Assembly (NCBI GenBank): GCA_025963425.1
Contig: JAOPUQ010000130.1
Coordinates: 1 to 8,005, forward strand
Reading direction: 5' to 3'
Length of the DNA stretch: 8,005 bases
Origin: Modestobacter sp.
GTDB taxonomy: Bacteria > Actinomycetota > Actinomycetes > Mycobacteriales > Geodermatophilaceae
Shown here: positions 5,955-8,005 of the stretch, in pieces
Numbering within the stretch: position 1 is the first letter of the stretch
Layout of the letters: every line of letters starts with the position of its first letter
Translations under genes and position numbers: made by a program
The notes under the pieces: model-generated
Told to the model about the DNA's origin: nothing
The model's input: the letters and a program-made list of their open reading frames with translations, nothing else
Database searches by the model: none

Positions 5955-7147
5955 CCCGCGCGGCCGAGCTGCGGCGGTTCGTCCACGCCTCGACCGGGGC
6001 GATGCTCGAGGACCTCGAGCACTTCGTCCGGATCGAGACCCCGAGCGACGACCGGCCGTCCCTCGACGCCGGCGCCGACTGGGTGCGGCAGTGGATGGAC
6101 CGCCGGCTCGGCCCGCCGGTGTCGTACCGCCGGGAACCGGGCGGCCCGCACGGTGACACGCTGATCGTCGAGCATGCCGGCAGCGGTGCCGGCACGTCGG
6201 CCGAGCCGGTCTGCATCCTGGGCCACTACGACACGGTCTGGCCGGTCGGCACCCTCGAGTCGATGCCCTTCGACCGGACCGGGGACGTGCTCCGCGGCCC
6301 GGGCGTCTTCGACATGAAGGCCGGGCTGGTCCAGGCCGTCTGGGCCCTGCGTGCCCTGGACCAGACCGGTTGTCCCCGGCCGCCGGTCCGCTGGGTGATC
6401 AACGGTGACGAGGAGATCGGCAGCCCCGCCTCCCGCCGGCACATCGAGGAGCAGTGCCGGGATGCCGGCGCCGTCCTGGTGTTCGAGCCCAGCGCGGACG
6501 GTGCGGTCAAGACCGCCCGCAAGGGCATCGGCACGTTCGACGTCACGCTGACCGGCGCGGAGGCGCACGCCGGGCTGGACCCGCGGGCCGGGGCCAGCGC
6601 GATCTCGGCGCTGGCCGAGCTCATCCAGGCGGCGCACGGCCTGGCCGACCTGGACAGCGGCACCTCGGTGAACGTCGGACTGGTGTCCGGCGGCAGCCGG
6701 CACAACGTCACCGCGGGCTCGGCATCGGCCGGGATCGACGTCCGGGTGGCCACGGCCGCCGAGGCGGACCGGATCGACGCTGCCCTGTCCGCGTGGCGGC
6801 CGTCGGACCCCCGCGTGGCGGTGCGGCTGGAGGGTGGCTGGACCCGGCCGGTGATGGCCCGCAGTGCCGGGATCGCCCGGTTGTTCGAGCAGGCGGCGGA
6901 CATCGCCTCCGGGCTCGGCTTCGGGCTGGGGGAGACCGCCGTCGGCGGCGCGAGCGACGGCAACTTCGCCGCCGCGCTGGGCCGTCCGGTGCTGGACGGG
7001 CTGGGCGCGGTGGGCGGCGGCGCCCACAGCCGGCAGGAGCACGCGACGGTCTCCGGGCTCACCGAGCGCACCGTGCTGGCCGCTGTGCTGATCTCGGCCC
7101 TGGCCGCGGTGGAGGAGCCGGGCCCGCGGCCGTTGGTCAGGCGGTGA
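5951..7147 (+). CDS. M20 family metallopeptidase, carboxypeptidase G2-like
   Basis: Predicted cytoplasmic di-zinc hydrolase of peptidase family M20, close in motif pattern to glutamate carboxypeptidase (CPG2). In its 398 residues all active-site landmarks are present: His92 and Asp94 in GHYDTVWPVGT (91-101), bridging Asp121 in GVFDMKAG, general-base Glu154 and ligand Glu155 in NGDEEIGS (151-158), Glu179 in FEPS, and His359 in GGAHS. The dimerisation domain lies at about 190-300, with AHAGLDPRAGAS at 205-216 and the HNVTAG segment at 251-256. The GTG start sits in the GTGA shared with the dipeptidase stop, a sign of translational coupling; an ATG at 6002 is possible but has no ribosome site. 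It probably trims acyl- or glutamyl-type amide bonds or peptides released by the import system. M20 also includes N-carbamoyl-amino-acid hydrolases, of interest beside a hydantoin-racemase homologue, but the CPG2-type motifs favour a carboxypeptidase. Confidence 0.92.
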   Translation: MTRAAELRRFVHASTGAMLEDLEHFVRIETPSDDRPSLDAGADWVRQWMDRRLGPPVSYRREPGGPHGDTLIVEHAGSGAGTSAEPVCILGHYDTVWPVGTLESMPFDRTGDVLRGPGVFDMKAGLVQAVWALRALDQTGCPRPPVRWVINGDEEIGSPASRRHIEEQCRDAGAVLVFEPSADGAVKTARKGIGTFDVTLTGAEAHAGLDPRAGASAISALAELIQAAHGLADLDSGTSVNVGLVSGGSRHNVTAGSASAGIDVRVATAAEADRIDAALSAWRPSDPRVAVRLEGGWTRPVMARSAGIARLFEQAADIASGLGFGLGETAVGGASDGNFAAALGRPVLDGLGAVGGGAHSRQEHATVSGLTERTVLAAVLISALAAVEEPGPRPLVRR

Positions 7148-8005
7148 ACAGCCCGGTCGGCTGTTCGGTCAGCAGGCCGCGGGCGACCGCCGCGGCGAGC
7201 GCGGCGTCCAGCATGGGCAGCTGCGCCGGGGTGCGGCGCCGGTGCCCGAAGACCTCCACCGTGCGCAGGTGGAGCTCGTCCCTGCCCAGCCCGCCGCGCG
7301 CCCGGCAGAGCCCGGCCATCGCGTTGCCGATCTCCTCGGCGGCCACCTGGTCCAGCGGCCGGTCGGCGCCGGCGGCCTGACGCCGGAAGAAGCGCCAGGA
7401 CGACGGGTCGAGGTCGGCGGGCCACACGAAGTCGCCGACGACGGCACCCTCGGGCAGCAGCGCGAGCAGCGCCGTCCGCCGGGCATCGGTCACCCGGCTG
7501 AGCCCGAAGGCCGCCGCCGTCGCCCGGACCAGACGGTCACGGTGCACCGGCCCCTCGGCCTTGACGCCGGCGGTCAGCACCCGGCGCACGGCGCGGGCCG
7601 CCTTGGCATCGGTCAGGGAGTCGAGCACCTGCCTGTCCCCGGCCGGCTTCGGCGTCCACACCACGAACGGCAGCTCGTCGTCCAGCGGCGCCGGGACCGG
7701 CGCCTTCGTACGGGTCGTCGTCCGGACCGTGGTGCGGGTCGGGCGGGCAGCCGGCGGGACCGGGGCCACGACCGGCTCCTCGACCAGCGCCGGCACCAGC
7801 GACAGCGTCGGCCGGGCCGGGGTCACCGGAACGGCGACCGTGGTCGGCTGCGCCCCGGAGAACGCCAGCACCGACCGCATCGGCTGCAGCGGCCGGCCCT
7901 GCACCGGGATGGGCCCCGAAGCGGGCACCCCCGGCTCCACCCGTCCCGCCGGCACGGCGTGCTCGGGCCGGGGGCGGGGCGCCGGACGGTGCGCCGGACG
8001 GGGCG
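7137..8005 (-). CDS. C-terminal part of a large DUF3320-like protein, possibly a DUF4011-type helicase (5' end cut by window edge)
   Basis: The frame is open to the right edge, and 288 residues are visible. Visible residues 1 to about 105 are low-complexity, rich in Pro, Ala, Val, Arg and Thr (PRPAHRPAPRPRP at 1-13, TRTTVRTTTRTK at 89-100), which looks like a flexible linker. From about 125 to 195 a winged-helix-like segment carries AEGPVHRDRLVRATAAAFGL, typical of DUF3320, followed by a FVWP strand. A second helical segment at about 215-278 (LDQVAAEEIGNAMAGL, then GRDELHLRTVEVFG) also matches how DUF3320 regions end. DUF3320 usually forms the C-terminus of very large superfamily-1 helicase/nuclease proteins with DUF4011. 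That larger identity is inferred, as no helicase motif is in view. The GTG at 7955 is unlikely to be the start, because Pro-rich coding continues upstream. The gene converges with the M20 gene, overlaps it by 11 bases, and looks unrelated to the peptide locus. Confidence 0.65.
   Translation of the reverse strand, partial: PRPAHRPAPRPRPEHAVPAGRVEPGVPASGPIPVQGRPLQPMRSVLAFSGAQPTTVAVPVTPARPTLSLVPALVEEPVVAPVPPAARPTRTTVRTTTRTKAPVPAPLDDELPFVVWTPKPAGDRQVLDSLTDAKAARAVRRVLTAGVKAEGPVHRDRLVRATAAAFGLSRVTDARRTALLALLPEGAVVGDFVWPADLDPSSWRFFRRQAAGADRPLDQVAAEEIGNAMAGLCRARGGLGRDELHLRTVEVFGHRRRTPAQLPMLDAALAAAVARGLLTEQPTGLFTA
7979..8001 (-). repeat. Short tandem repeat coding a Pro-rich linker
   Basis: GCGCCGGACGG occurs at 7979-7989 and again at 7991-8001, a 12-base period that keeps the reading frame and encodes repeated RPA units in the linker of the edge gene. 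It continues to the window end and may have more copies outside. Confidence 0.6.

Noticed and set aside
5849..7425. Long minus-strand frames opposite the M20 gene and into the edge gene
   Set aside because: They show no domain, and the plus strand carries all M20 active-site motifs in one uninterrupted frame.

Overview
The window is very GC-rich with strong third-position GC bias. It uses GTG and TTG starts, and its intrinsic terminator-like hairpins lack U-tracts. This points to a high-GC actinobacterium; Geodermatophilaceae (Blastococcus, Modestobacter, Geodermatophilus) is my guess from protein style only. Seven protein genes account for almost all of the DNA. I see no tRNA, rRNA, CRISPR array, insertion sequence or phage gene.

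Left half, minus strand (3322 down to 1): a Cys/Cys Asp/Glu/hydantoin-type racemase, then a lipoprotein family-5 (peptide/nickel type) substrate-binding protein, then a DppB-type ABC permease cut by the left edge. They look like one operon, whose remaining parts (second permease, ATPases) would lie left of the window. A stem-loop lies in each of its intergenic gaps, and two adjacent palindromes lie in the presumed leader of the racemase mRNA.

Centre (3323-3605): a divergent control region with an AT-richer core, several inverted repeats and recurring GATC/GCAG words. It separates the minus-strand operon from a plus-strand gene for a double-length Lrp/AsnC regulator (two HTH and two ligand-binding RAM modules in one chain).

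Right half, plus strand: after a 126-base gap with a hairpin come an M19 (renal/membrane dipeptidase family) dipeptidase and an M20 (carboxypeptidase G2-like) metallopeptidase. Their coding regions overlap by four bases (GTGA), so they are probably translationally coupled. The M20 gene runs convergently into, and overlaps by 11 bases, the 3' end of an unrelated large minus-strand gene. That gene has a DUF3320-like C-terminus and a Pro-rich linker, and it leaves the right edge.

How the parts may work together (inference): the binding protein and permease import short peptides, the M19 and M20 enzymes cleave them in the cytoplasm, the racemase interconverts a released D/L amino acid or related acid, and the Lrp-type protein senses an amino-acid product and controls both arms. 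M19 enzymes tolerate C-terminal D-residues, so a pathway for D-amino-acid-containing dipeptides or cell-wall-derived peptides is a reasonable working hypothesis. The sequence alone does not fix the substrate.
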